A program made the translations under genes and the position numbers. A stretch of DNA of 64,000 bases, taken from NCBI GenBank assembly GCA_021613375.1, contig CM038727.1, forward strand, positions 6,444,564-6,508,563, read 5' to 3'. Shown piece by piece: positions 25,305 to 36,004 of this stretch. The stretch comes from Megaleporinus macrocephalus (Eukaryota > Chordata > Actinopteri > Characiformes > Anostomidae). A model generated the notes under the pieces. It saw nothing but the letters and a program-made list of their open reading frames with translations. It did not search any database and was not told the origin of the DNA. Every line of letters starts with the position of its first letter. Positions within the stretch are counted from its first letter, which is position 1.

Positions 25305-25540
25305 AACGAGTATCTCCAAAATACAAAACTCATTTTACAGGAGAGGCCAAAAACCTTCTCAACTTTGAATGGAAGTAAATGGAACCAGAATGTTTTCCAA
25401 GCTAATTTGGAGCCTTTCTATTGGTCTGTTCACCATGAAATGTTCACAGGATATGAAGAGTGGCTGTCATGTTCAAACGATCCAGAAAAATGAAAATCGA
25501 CAAAAATGAATACACATGGTTTTCTTTAGATGGCGATGCC
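25305..25540 (-). mobile_element. Family M1 MITE, near full length
   Basis: It carries both ends ('gagtatctccaaaatac' and 'catggttttctttagatggc') and the full core in reverse orientation. It is about 295 bp upstream of the first recognised POU6F2 exon. Confidence 0.8.
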
Positions 25541-25835
25541 TAAATGGTTCTAAAAAAAGCTCTGACAAGGGCTATGATATCAGTTTACAACCACACAACC
25601 AGTTCACCATGCCTAGAACCACTGAGCCTTCACAGTTCTAGATAGAAACATGGTCTTTCCTAATGAACCGTAGAATAACCCCCCATTTTTAGGTGTAAAT
25701 ACTTAACAAGCTTATGTGCTTTGATTTGGTGATGAAGCTACCTTATGTTATGAATAGCCTACATAGGAACTTGGGTATCTAACGAGGTTCCTTTGATCTG
25801 TAAGACTGTAACTCTGTGTCCTCGTCTCTCTTCAG
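25541..25835 (+). other. Intron end upstream of POU6F2 exon
   Basis: Unique sequence ending in a strong polypyrimidine tract and acceptor, 'ctcgtctctcttcag' (25821-25835). Confidence 0.8.
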
Positions 25836-25967
25836 CTCAACCCTTTAGCCAGCCAGGCAGCGGTTGCTGCAGCGATGGGCTCCATTGCTGGATCACAGGT
25901 GTTCGGCAATGCTCTGCCCAGCCTGCAGGGGGTCACAGGCCAACTGGTCACCAATGCACAGGGACAG
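25836..25967 (+). CDS. pou6f2: POU6F2, internal coding exon (first in window)
   Basis: POU6F2 is a nuclear POU-homeodomain transcription factor expressed in retina and brain in other vertebrates. This 132-bp exon encodes 44 codons, from LNPLASQAAVAAAMG to LVTNAQGQ, and matches the glutamine/alanine-rich segment N-terminal to the POU domain of POU6F2. It starts after a strong acceptor (ctcttcag) and ends at CAG|gtgagt; both junctions are phase 0. The last residues continue as IIGTIPLMPN in the exon at 47200, the order found in the POU6F2 family. The upstream Q-rich exon and the start codon are not in the window. The paralogue POU6F1 is the main alternative, but the A-rich NPLASQAA segment and the junction context favour POU6F2. 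Confidence 0.93.
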
Positions 25968-26726
25968 GTGAGTACCACACATACATGCACACACATACAG
26001 GTATGTGTTTACGTTGATACTATCATACTTACACAAAAGCTGGGAATGAACTCCAAGCATGGTTGGGCTTCTGTTTGAATACGTTATCGCCTAAGACCCT
26101 CGGTGCAGAGTGATAGAGTGAAATGAATAACAGTCTGTGAATACATTGCTTTGAGGTCTGTGAGACACTCACACCGTGATTTAACCTCATAAACTCCACA
26201 TAATTAATCCTGTTAGTCTGATGGGAAGCGGCTGTTCTGCCCAGCCTGAGCGGCGATTAGCATGGCTGCTCGGCGGCCCCTCGCTCTGTCTTCAAGCCGA
26301 GCGTCCCGCTCTTGATTGGTCGGCAGCCGGGGCGCGTGGGGACTAAAAAGCTGACCTTGTCATATTTACGGGGGCCGGCTGCAGAATTGTTCCATCAGTA
26401 GCCAGAGGCTTGAACGATGGCGCTTGTCAAAGCGGAGCCCTATCTAATGAATCATCTTATCGCAGGTGCACACCGCTCTCATATTAAAGGGGAAGACTGT
26501 GTGGCCAATGTGCCCTTTCATGCCACGGCTCACGTTATTTACCTTAACCCCTATCTCATCCCTCTCCTTAAGCTAACTCTTATGATCTCCTCACGTATCC
26601 GAGGGTGCTGTTTGAAGAACAGCGGCAAGCAGACTTCGTTTCCAAAGTCTCTTTTGGAGAGGACGAGAGGCTTAGCCCAACATCTCAGCAGGACTGATAG
26701 AACTGATGTAACTGGTCATCAGCATG
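25968..26726. other. Start of 21-kb intron with a candidate regulatory island
   Basis: About 26160-26720 is GC-richer and repeat-free, with homeodomain-like TAATTAATC and CTAATGAATC motifs. It starts about 190 bp downstream of the exon donor and is one of the better candidates for conserved non-coding DNA. The 126-aa frame at 26417-26797 runs into the minisatellite and shows no domain. Confidence 0.4.
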
Positions 26727-27206
26727 ATGTGGTGTGGTGGTTAGTATGGTGGTGTAGTGGTCAGTATGGTGGTGTAGTGGTTAGTATGGTGGTGTAGTGG
26801 TCAGTATGGTGGTGTAGTGGTCAGTATGGTGGTGTAGTGGTTAGTATGGTGGTGTAGTGGTTAGTATGGTGGTGTAGTGGTCAGTATGGTGGTGTAGTGG
26901 TCAGTATGGTGGTGTAGTGGTCAGTACGGTGGTGTAGTGGTTAGTATGGTGGTGTAGTGGTTAGTATGGTGGTGTAGTGGTCAGTATGGTGGTGTAGTGG
27001 TCAGTACGGTGGTGTAGTGGTTAGTATGGTGATGTAGTGGTTAGTAGGGTGGTGTAGTGGTTAGTATGGTGGTGTAGTGGTCAGTACGGTGGTGTAGTGG
27101 TTAGTATGGTGATGTAGTGGTTAGTAGGGTGGTGTAGTGGTTAGTATGGTGGTGTAGTGGTCAGTATGGTGGTGTAGTGGTTAGTATGGTGGTGTAGTGG
27201 TCAGCA
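26727..27206 (+). repeat. 20-bp minisatellite made from a SINE A-box unit (about 23 copies)
   Basis: Tandem 20-mers 'ggtggtgtagtggttagtat' (variants with tcag or gtac). The unit contains a tRNA-type RNA polymerase III A-box-like core (TGGTGTAGTGG). The array is joined without a gap to a SINE body with a B-box-like motif, so the amplified unit is the SINE head. Confidence 0.92.
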
Positions 27207-27490
27207 CTGTCTCCTCACAGTAAGATGATCTGGGTTGGATTCCCGGTCTGGGTGGTTCTGTGTGGAGTGTGTATGTTCTCTCTGTGTTTGAGTGGGTTTC
27301 TCTGGGTTCTCCGGTTTCCTCCCACAGTCCAAACACATGCATGTTAGGATCCTCACTCTAAACTGCCTGTAGCTGTGAGTGTGTGCGTGAGTGAGTGTTG
27401 GCCATGCGATGGACTGCTGACCTGTCAATGATGTATCCCGCCTTCGCCCAATGACGCTGAGATAAAGTGGAAGATGATGGATGATTCAAT
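27207..27490 (+). mobile_element. tRNA-derived SINE body
   Basis: Continues from the A-box array: 'gtctcctcacagtaagatga', a B-box-like GGTTGGATTCC at about 27233-27243, 'tttcctcccacagtccaaac', 'gccatgcgatggactgctga' and 'cccgccttcgcccaatgac'. This order is that of a SINE-like repeat widespread in fish. A second copy with the same architecture is at 49872-50645. Confidence 0.8.
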
Positions 27491-28389
27491 CAATGACTAA
27501 ATGATGAATTGATTATGAACATCATTATTTGAGGCCCTAAAAGTGTAAATAATATAGAAATTACATATTGGTCCCATGCTGTGGTCACTGTGGACGCTTA
27601 GCTTCCTGCCGGACAGACCCAATGCTGTTTAGTCTGATATCTGAAACGGACTCTGTGGTCATAGGGCCACGAATACACTGACCATGAAAATCTATGAGGA
27701 TGATGTTTAACTGGGCGAACAGTGAGCAGGCTGGGTTTCACTCTGTAGCAGCGGAAGGAGAAGATGAAGTTTCTCCACCTCATATTAGGAGTGGAAACTT
27801 TCACCCCCAACTCGGATCTCCTAATTCGGAGCTGATTTTGGAGATGCAGCCGCACACAAGCCAAACAGGCCGAGTGTCTTCAAGTGCAAATAGATCTTCT
27901 TCATTCCTCACAGAGTGAGCAGCAGTGACACTGGGTTAGTGTCCAGTGAACATAGCGTGAAGATCACTTTATTCAGAAGCTGCTTCCACACAGGCTGTAA
28001 TTTAGTTTGAGCTGCTTCTTGAGATTTGAACACTTGTTGAAAACTTTCTGTTTGCTGGAACACAGTTGAGCCGTCATCTCGGTTGTCGTCATGCCAACAG
28101 CAGTGATAATCAGTGAAAAATCGCTATCTGAGAAATAGGGGTGTAACAAACTCATTATTGATTTTAATAATTAGTTCAATGTAAAGATGGGGGCTCATTG
28201 CCGACCACTAGATGGCAGCCGCTGGGCGTGTCCACAGTTACCGTGTAGCATAAGGGTGGATCGCTAACTTTTGCATTAGCAAGTCTAAGGGGGTGTGTTT
28301 TTTATGGACAGTTTTCCTAAAATTTAATTTTTAAATCTGATCTTTCTCAAGAACACACTTAAGCAAACCCCTGTGTCCTATATCATGAA
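27491..28389. other. Unique intron DNA
   Basis: No gene was recognised. It includes a CTCF-like motif at 28205-28219 (separate entry). Frames at 27598-27918 lack domains. Confidence 0.5.
28205..28219 (+). promoter_or_regulatory. CTCF-like motif
   Basis: CCACTAGATGGCAGC fits the CTCF core consensus CCASYAGRKGGCRS. It is a single isolated match in unique sequence; occupancy is unknown. Confidence 0.5.
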
Positions 28390-28788
28390 TATCCTGTCTC
28401 TACGTCTGCCATGTGCTTGTGTTTACGTTTTTTGCCATGGGTTGTGTTTGTTTGGTCATGTGCTCCCTTTGTTCTCTGCTCCGCCCTAGCCCCGCCTGTC
28501 TCACCTGTCTCTCGTTGATCATTAGTCTCGTCAGTTCCGGTTCCTCTTGTGTTTGTTGTTTGTTTTCTGTTTCTGGTTTGGTTTCTGTTGCTGTTGCTTT
28601 GTCATTGCCGCTTTCTGTTCCATGGTCTTCGTCTCGCCTCCCTGGTCTGTGTTCCTTTCCCGTTTTTCCGTGTTTTGTTTATTTAGTATTCCGTTCTTCC
28701 TTTTGTCTAGTTTTTTGTTTTGTCTTGTTTTGTTAATAAAAGGACATCGCGTCTGTATCCGCCTCCCTCGCCTCACCCTTCGTTACAA
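28390..28788 (+). mobile_element. Possible solo LTR fragment
   Basis: A T-rich, G/T-biased segment with an AATAAA signal (about 28735-28740), 'cctccctcgcctcaccctt' and a terminal CGTTACA, resembling the 3' part of a Gypsy-type LTR. The left boundary and a target-site duplication were not found. Open frames here (28413-28801) are compositional. Confidence 0.4.
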
Positions 28789-29039
28789 AATGCTGCTATG
28801 AGGCGTTATACAGTATAGCATACATAACACCTCATAATACATGCTATAAGTTTGAATAATGTCTCTTAATTGGTTATTATAAATGCATGGTACTTTATAA
28901 AGGACGTGTTTATGAATTCATATGATATCTGCCTTTTAGAACATTGTAGAACATTGTATGCTAGAATGCGACATAACATGTTAGAGAGTTCAATGTCAGG
29001 CCATTACAAGCTCAATACAATTCAATAATAATAAAAAAA

Positions 29040-29122
<83 letters not shown>

Positions 29123-29333
29123 TTAAAGTCTGGGTTGGGGACAAGGTCAAAGTAGCAAAATATTGATGTTTAAATCATTATTAAAAATGGAAATCGTATT
29201 TATATTGGTGTGTAATTTTTTTATGGAAGGAATGATCTTTTAATACCTAAAATGTTTGTTTTGTATTAAAGTAATTTTAACACAAATTTATAACCTAGGG
29301 ACGTTAAAAGTTCCCCTAATTGAAGAATCACCC

Positions 29334-29388
<55 letters not shown>

Positions 29389-29464
29389 ATCATAAAACAA
29401 CTTAAAATTACAGTCAAATTAGAATAAGAATTATTTGAATTCGGAACTATTTGCCATTTTGCAT
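28789..29464. repeat. AT-rich intron with A tract and two (TA)n microsatellites
   Basis: 28797-28990 has words resembling the AT-rich dispersed repeat. An A run of about 25 at 29032-29056 is fused to (TA)n through 29119. Another (TA)n lies at 29336-29385. Confidence 0.85.
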
Positions 29465-29690
29465 TTTGTGTTTGCACCCACTAGTGAACATACCCACTAG
29501 GGGGCAATAAGCACACTTGCCCAGAGTAGTGAGCAGCCCTACCCACAGCACCCAGGGAGCAGCTGGGGGATAGGTGACTTGCTTAAGGGCACTTCAGTTG
29601 TATTCTTTTGTTTTAGGGGATCAAACCGATGCCCTTCCGGTTACAAGGCCGTATCCCTAACCAACCTTTAGCCCACGACTGCCCCCTGCC
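29465..29690 (-). mobile_element. tRNA-related SINE, reverse orientation
   Basis: It contains 'cactagggggcaataagcac', 'cacccagggagcagctgggg', 'gcttaagggcacttcagtt' and 'ggggatcaaaccgatgcc', whose inverse resembles a tRNA T-arm/B-box. A related copy is at 54715-54905, and the start of this sequence resembles the unit of the array at 32640-34512. Confidence 0.7.
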
Positions 29691-30690
29691 ACATGTAAGA
29701 ATGCTGGTGTCTTGTGCGGGTCTACTTCAAATAAAGCCAACAAAAGAGAGTTCTTACCATCACTGGGGGCTTCTGGGGCCCCGATTCAATCCATCATAAA
29801 ATTTCCCCTCAAATCAATTTGATTGAGTCGGATTATTTGGTACTCTAACTCGGAAATTTGTCCTCAAAAAAATACAAAAATTACATGGACTGCTGCTCGG
29901 CTTTTTCCGGGAGTTCATTACTATTTTTTGATTTGGGATGATGATGATGATGATGATGACGGATTGTAAAATTGATGCGGCTGAATTGATGCATCGCTCC
30001 ACCCCTAGTGTGCGCAGCTAGCGTCTTGATGCTAAACATCGCTAATGAGCTTGGTGTGTGTGTGTGAGTGCGCTCTGCTGCTCGGAGTTGGGAGGCGCCT
30101 GCGGGGGCCTGGCTGGACGTATCGGCGTGACGCTGGCTTTGATGGGCCGCGCTGTGCGCTTGTGCTGTCATGGCGGCTGACACCGGCTGACACAATCAGG
30201 TCACGGAGACGGTCAAAGCCCAGGGCTACAGCCTCTGCCTCCCGACCTTATTACCGCGGCCCATTATTCAGTTTCAGCTCGCTAAAACACTCGCCAGCCT
30301 TTGAGCCTGCGCTGCCACCGCCACCACCACCACCACCACCCCTCCCTGCTCTGCTTTTAGCATTAAAGATACTAATACATGCCCTGAACGTGGCCAGCAG
30401 TCCGCCAGATGATGCCTTGGACGTGGCACAGAAAAGAAGATGGAAGAAAGAGATACAGCGAGGCATTAGATTTCAGATCAGAGGTAGAGGCCGTGCTGTT
30501 TGTTGTCTCTTTGTGGCTCTCGCTTTAGACTTTAAGCGCAGCCACCACTGCTTTAGACTCAGTCTAAATGTAGCTGCCTACATATTCGCCTCAAATACCA
30601 AACAGTGTTTATACTCCTCCTTTATAAGCAAGGCCGTAGGAGTGGGTTTGACATTGGGGGGAGATTTACACATTTGCTAATATGAACCAA
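29691..30690. other. GC-rich island, candidate conserved non-coding DNA
   Basis: 30030-30620 is GC-rich and non-repetitive apart from (CCA)n at 30317-30342; a (GAT)n run lies at 29937-29959. The 211-aa frame at 30045-30680 has no recognisable domain and reads through the CCA run, so I do not call it. Confidence 0.4.
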
Positions 30691-31889
30691 AGCCCACCCT
30701 ATCCTCTAAATATTACCCTAAATATAAGCTGATTCCACTGTAGGTAAGGTAGTAAATCACTGTATGTATAGTGATGTAGAACAATATTTGTGGAATTACA
30801 GTAAATGACTAATAAATAAACAAAATACAACATTATCTGTACTTCTGTTTATTGTTAGATACATACAATTAAAGATTACTTTACAAACTAAAACAAGATA
30901 CTCTTTAAATTTTATTATACATGCCTGGATGTCTGGATTGTCTGGATTATATACATATATAACCAAAATATTATTATTATCATTATTATTTTCTTTGGAG
31001 CATAATACTGAAATGAAGTGATAAATAAATGTATGTTAAGGTTTCCTATATAGACTAGACTAACATTAATGTTAGACAGCAAGGCTGTGTCCCAAACAGC
31101 CCCTTTGAAACATTACATACTGACTATTGAAAGCACTTCTAATGATGGCGATAATTTATTTATTTGTTTATTTATTACATTTTATTATATTTTATTTTTT
31201 ACATATTTAGTGTAGTAGCAATCTGCAGTTTGGGGCGTGGCCAGAGAGTAATGTAACTTTACGTTTCAGAGTGCTTTCTGACCAAAGTTAATATAAACGT
31301 TAGCTAACCCAAACCCTCCTAGTCTGTTACCATAACAACACATTATACTAAAGCTGTTTTATTACAGTATACATGGTCATCATTGCTGTTCACTGCTCTC
31401 ATCACTGACCTCATGTTCACAGCTGGCACAAGTGTAAAAGTACAAAACTACTTAAAATATGAAAGTAAAAGTAATGTAAGGAAAAAAATACCATTAATGA
31501 CAAAAGCTTAGGCCGCACCACAGGGGTCTATAGTGCACTAGCCCACCTCCCCAAAAACTCCATTCTTCCAAACGCCATAATGACTATAATGTTATATTAA
31601 AATGTTGATGTTGATAAATTTGGGATGCGCTAGGCTTCCTGTTTCAGCCCATATACGCCCATTAAACATGAATATAGTTTAGTACAATGTAAATATATTA
31701 AAGAAGCATATCTGTTACTACTGAACATTAACATGTGTTTCATGGAGCAGAAGATATGATGACTATTTGTCTAGAAGTATTGTAATGAAGTCAAACTTCA
31801 AAGACATGTTATCAATAATCTTTACTGGAATGTAAATGTAGATGAATGAAAACAAGCTGAAATGAAATAGGAGTAACGAGACTATGTTT
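30691..31889. other. AT-rich intron DNA, nothing recognised
   Basis: No gene or clear repeat. Short runs of TTTA/TTAT near 31157-31200. Confidence 0.55.
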
Positions 31890-31997
31890 AAAATGTAATT
31901 AGTAGAAAGTACAGATAATAGAGTGTAAATGTAATTAGTAGAAAGTACAGATAATGGAGTGTAAATGTAAGGAGTAGAAAGTACAGATAATGAAGTG

Positions 31998-32085
<88 letters not shown>
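31890..32085. repeat. Short 35-bp tandem repeat and (TA)n
   Basis: Three units containing 'gtagaaagtacagataatg' and 'gtgtaaatgtaa' (31893-31999), then a (TA)n run of about 85 bp (32000-32085). Confidence 0.9.
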
Positions 32086-32087
<2 letters not shown>

Positions 32088-32543
32088 CTTCTATCTACTT
32101 GTGTTGTTGGTTAATGAATAATTGCAATATTAATGACTTTGGAAAGACAGATATAACCAGCACTGGACATAAACCTGCTGCAGCCCAGTCCAGGTCACCA
32201 TCTGTGGGTAACCTCAGTCTTAGGAGTGCTATAAGGAGTAAGACATATGGAGTTCAGGGGTCTTTTTCTTTGTGCTCTACTGTTAACACCTAAGTCTAAA
32301 GAAGCCTCTGGGAGTTATTCTGCCGCACTGACTCTGAGCTAAATGGCTGCTGCTGTTGCCTCTCTTTATCACTGTAAACAGCCATTTCTGAAGTGTCAGG
32401 TTTTTAGCCTTTTGTTCATTGTTTCAGCGTTCAGCAATCATCAAGCCCGCTGTGCTGATGGCGTCCCGCATCATTCGTCAGGGGGTCGTATGTGTCAGAA
32501 CCTCTCTCAATAAGTTGCAAGTATTTACTTGGTGCAGTGTGTG
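32086..32543. other. Unique intron DNA
   Basis: No recognised gene or repeat between the (TA)n tract and the large array. Confidence 0.5.
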
Positions 32544-32878
32544 AGCTTAACCCTGCAAGACCTACGGCGACACCGTCTCAGCACATAATACACATCATTC
32601 AATACACAGAGATCAGACCTTCATATTTAACCCATTATTTAATACACACACACTAAGGGGCAGTGAAACACCCACATATACACACACTAGGGGGCAGTGA
32701 AACACCCACATACACACACACTAGGGGGCAGTGAAACACCCACATACACACACACTAGGGGGCAGTGAAACACCCACATACACACACACTAAGGGGCAGT
32801 GAAACACCCACATACACACACACTAGGGGGCAGTGAAACAACCACATACACATACACACCAGGGGGCAGTGAAACACC

Positions 32879-32916
<38 letters not shown>

Positions 32917-33795
32917 GGGGCAGTGAAACACCCACATACACACACATATATTAGGGGGCAGTGAAACACCCACATACACACACACTAAGGGGCAGTGAAA
33001 CACCCACATACACACACACTAAGGGGCAGTGAAACACCCACATACACATACACACACCAGGGGGCAGTGAAACACCCACATACACACACACTAAGGGGCA
33101 GGGAAACACCCACATACAAACACCAGGGGGCAGTGAAACACCCACATACACACACACTAAGGGGCAGTGAAACACCCACATATACACACACCAGGGGGCA
33201 GTGAAACACCCACATACGCATACACACACCAGGGGGCAGTGAAACACCCACATACACACACACACACCAGGGGGCAGTGAAACAACCCTGCAAGACCTAC
33301 GGCGACACCGTCTCAGCACATAATACACATCATTCAATACACAGAGATCAGACCTTCATATTTAACCCATCATTTAATACACACACGCTAAGGGGCAGTG
33401 AAACACCCACATATACACACACTAGGGGGCAGTGAAACACCCACATACACACACACCAGGGGGCAGTGAAACACCCACATACACACACACACACACTAGG
33501 GGGCAGTGAAACACCCACATACACACACACACACACCAGAGGGCAGTGAAACACCCACATACACACATACTAAGGGGCAGTGAAACACCCACATATACAC
33601 ACACTAGGGGGCAGTGAAACACCCACATACACACACACTAGGGGGCAGTGAAACACCCACACACACACACACTAGGGGGCAGTGAAACACCCACATACAC
33701 ACACACTAGGGGGCAGTGAAACACCCACATACACACACACTAGGGGGCAGTGAAACAACCACATACACATACACACCAGGGGGCAGTGAAACACC

Positions 33796-33826
<31 letters not shown>

Positions 33827-34512
33827 TAGGGGGCAGTGAAACACCCACATACACACACATATATTAGGGGGCAGTGAAACACCCACATACACACACACTA
33901 AGGGGCAGTGAAACACCCACATACACACACACCAGGGGGCAGTGAAACACCCACATACACACACCAGGGGGCAGTGAAACACCCACATACACACACACTA
34001 AGGGGCAGGGAAACACCCACATACAAACACCAGGGGGCAGTGAAACACCCACATACACACACACTAAGGGGCAGTGAAACACCCACATATACACACACCA
34101 GGGGGCAGTGAAACACCCACATACGCATACACACACCAGGGGGCAGTGAAACACCCACATACACACACACTAAGGGGCAGGGAAACACCCACATACAAAC
34201 ACCAGGGGGCAGTGAAACACCCACATACACACACACCAGGGGGCAGTAAAACCCACATATACACACACCAGGGGGCAGTGAAACAACCACATACACATAC
34301 ACACCAGGGGGCAGTGAAACACCCACATACACACACACACACTAGGGGGCAGTGAAACACCCACATACACACACACACTAGGGGGCAGTGAAACACCCAC
34401 ATACACACACACCAGGGGGCAGTAAAACCCACATATACACACACCAGGGGGCAGTGAAACACTCACATACACACACCAGGGGACAGTGAAACACCCACAT
34501 ACACACACACAC
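32544..34512 (+). repeat. 34-bp minisatellite of CTCF-like units with a higher-order duplication
   Basis: About 50 units of roughly 34 bp: 'ctagggggcagtgaaacac' then 'ccacatacacacaca', with variable CA length. Many units contain CAC(C/T)AGGGGGCAGTG, close to the CTCF core, all in one orientation; a minority read CTAAGGGGCAG and are weaker. A 90-bp non-repeat leader ('aagacctacggcgacaccgt' to 'tttaacccat') occurs at about 32556 and again at about 33291, showing a duplication of a larger block. The many frames named by cysteine/valine repeats are artefacts. Confidence 0.95.
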
Positions 34513-34667
34513 TAGTGAACAGGCTTATAGACTTGTATTTTAGTGCTGCTTCTCTAATTTTAAGGGGAAAACATTGAATCAAACTGATGATGTGCAGTGA
34601 GGCTGTGTAGATAGCCAGGTATGTTGGTGTGACCAGCTGAACTCAGTATATCATATAACTCAGTATA
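34513..34667. other. Unique intron DNA
   Basis: Short spacer between the array and an M1 element; nothing recognised. Confidence 0.5.
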
Positions 34668-34880
34668 TCATCACTGTCCAGACAAACAGCTTACTTTAAA
34701 ATAGTAATTTTACAGGAGAAACCAAAAACCATCTTCACTTTCAATGTAAGTACATGTAAAGAGATTTTATTAGAAGTGAGTTTGGAGCGTTTCTATTGGT
34801 CCATTATCATGAAACGTTCACAGGACATAAAGAGCAGCCGTCAACAGAAATTAAGATACATGTTTTTTCATACTATAGAA
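34668..34880 (-). mobile_element. Family M1 MITE
   Basis: Starts 'atcactgtccagacaaac' and contains the core in reverse ('ttttacaggagaaaccaaaa', 'cgtttctattggtccatt'). Confidence 0.8.
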
Positions 34881-36004
34881 AGCAGAGCCGTTTAATCCAA
34901 TTTAAATCACAGAACACAGTCTACCTTCTTATTGATTAACAGGCATTGATTTATTGATGGTGATAACAGTAAGAAGCTGCCTAATAGACACACCATCTAT
35001 TACAGATGTTCTGTTTATTAAATTGATTTTTTTATTAAAGAATCCTTAATTTTGATTTATAGTTTAATAAAGGTTAATTTTTATTGTTAGGCCTCTTGTA
35101 AAACTGCTTATTTAACTAGTAGTAAACATGATTAGTAGGTATCTCATTACTTTTATGTGACAAGCCTAACGTCAGAATCCATATCACTCAGTAAGAAAAA
35201 CTTAAAAGTTATTAAGTTATTAATGTAATTAAGCTGAGTTGTTAATAATCAGTGTTTTTTTTATTTGATGTGATAGAACACATCCTCTTCAGCGCAGCAT
35301 GGACTTCAAACTGTGTGTGCTTTGTTTCTCTGACAGTAATGGATGTTAGAAGTCTGGGCTTCTCTCCCAATATGGGTCCCAATCCTATTCCGCTCCGAAC
35401 AGGGGGCAGTAAGGGAGAAAATGGGCAGGGATATTGCCTGGCGACCATGGCGAACGCTACAGATTGGCCTGGCTGGTGGAAGGAGATGACATTCCCTGGG
35501 AAACAGTGGCTGGATAATTCTAATGAGTTCTGCTCACAGAGGAGAGAGAGAGTAAAAGAGAGAGAGAGACAAAGAGACAGAGAGAGAGAGAGAAGGGGGG
35601 GGGGGGGGGTTGAAGAGGATCACCCCAACTCTACCCTCTAAAATTTGTTCCATAAGAAGAAAAAGGAAGCAAAGAGCTGAGAGGCAACAGGAAAATGATA
35701 CCGAGAAGTGTTTGTGGACCTGAGAAAGTTATATTCTCTTATCCTCTACACCTGTTAACCAGGTGCTCCCCACAACTCTTACGTTAAGGCCTGCAGCCTG
35801 GAGGCCTTCAGCCTTGACTTGGACATCTGAGGTCGTATTTATATGTTAAGGGTTTATTTCCACTGCCCACAGAAGCTGATCACTCTTTTCAGAAGTATGG
35901 GATCTATTCCTGCTCTGCCCACAAGGCAAGTAAATATTCCATTCAACCCCATTAAGTTTGGTAGTTGAATGTTAGCACCGTGTAGCTACACTTTTGTGTG
36001 TAGT
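34881..36004. other. Intron DNA with (GA)n and a G run
   Basis: Mostly unique. (GA)n-rich DNA at 35540-35594 is followed by about 15 G (35595-35610), a potential triplex/G-quadruplex-forming tract. The 129-aa frame at 35252-35641 has no domain. Confidence 0.5.

Noticed and set aside
25793..26017. 74-aa frame overlapping the POU6F2 exon in another phase
   Set aside because: Shadow of the exon. The phase used by the gene gives the family-typical NPLASQAA and LVTNAQGQ sequence with correct splice junctions.
26727..27243. A functional tRNA gene
   Set aside because: A- and B-box-like motifs are present, but there is no foldable cloverleaf, the B-box has a mismatch (GGTTGGATTCC) and the context is a SINE.
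28142..28788. Complete solo LTR starting at 'tgtaacaaactc'
   Set aside because: The start and end could be inverted TGTAAC/GTTACA termini, but flanking bases show no target duplication, so only the 3' LTR-like part is listed.
30045..30680. 211-aa open frame, the second longest apart from repeats
   Set aside because: GC-rich composition and a CCA run explain it. There is no recognisable domain, no splice context fitting POU6F2 and it overlaps a frame on the other strand.
32755..34508. Many overlapping frames of 60-146 aa on both strands
   Set aside because: All are the 34-bp minisatellite read in different phases (repeats of CxCGCFTAP or HPHTHT type).
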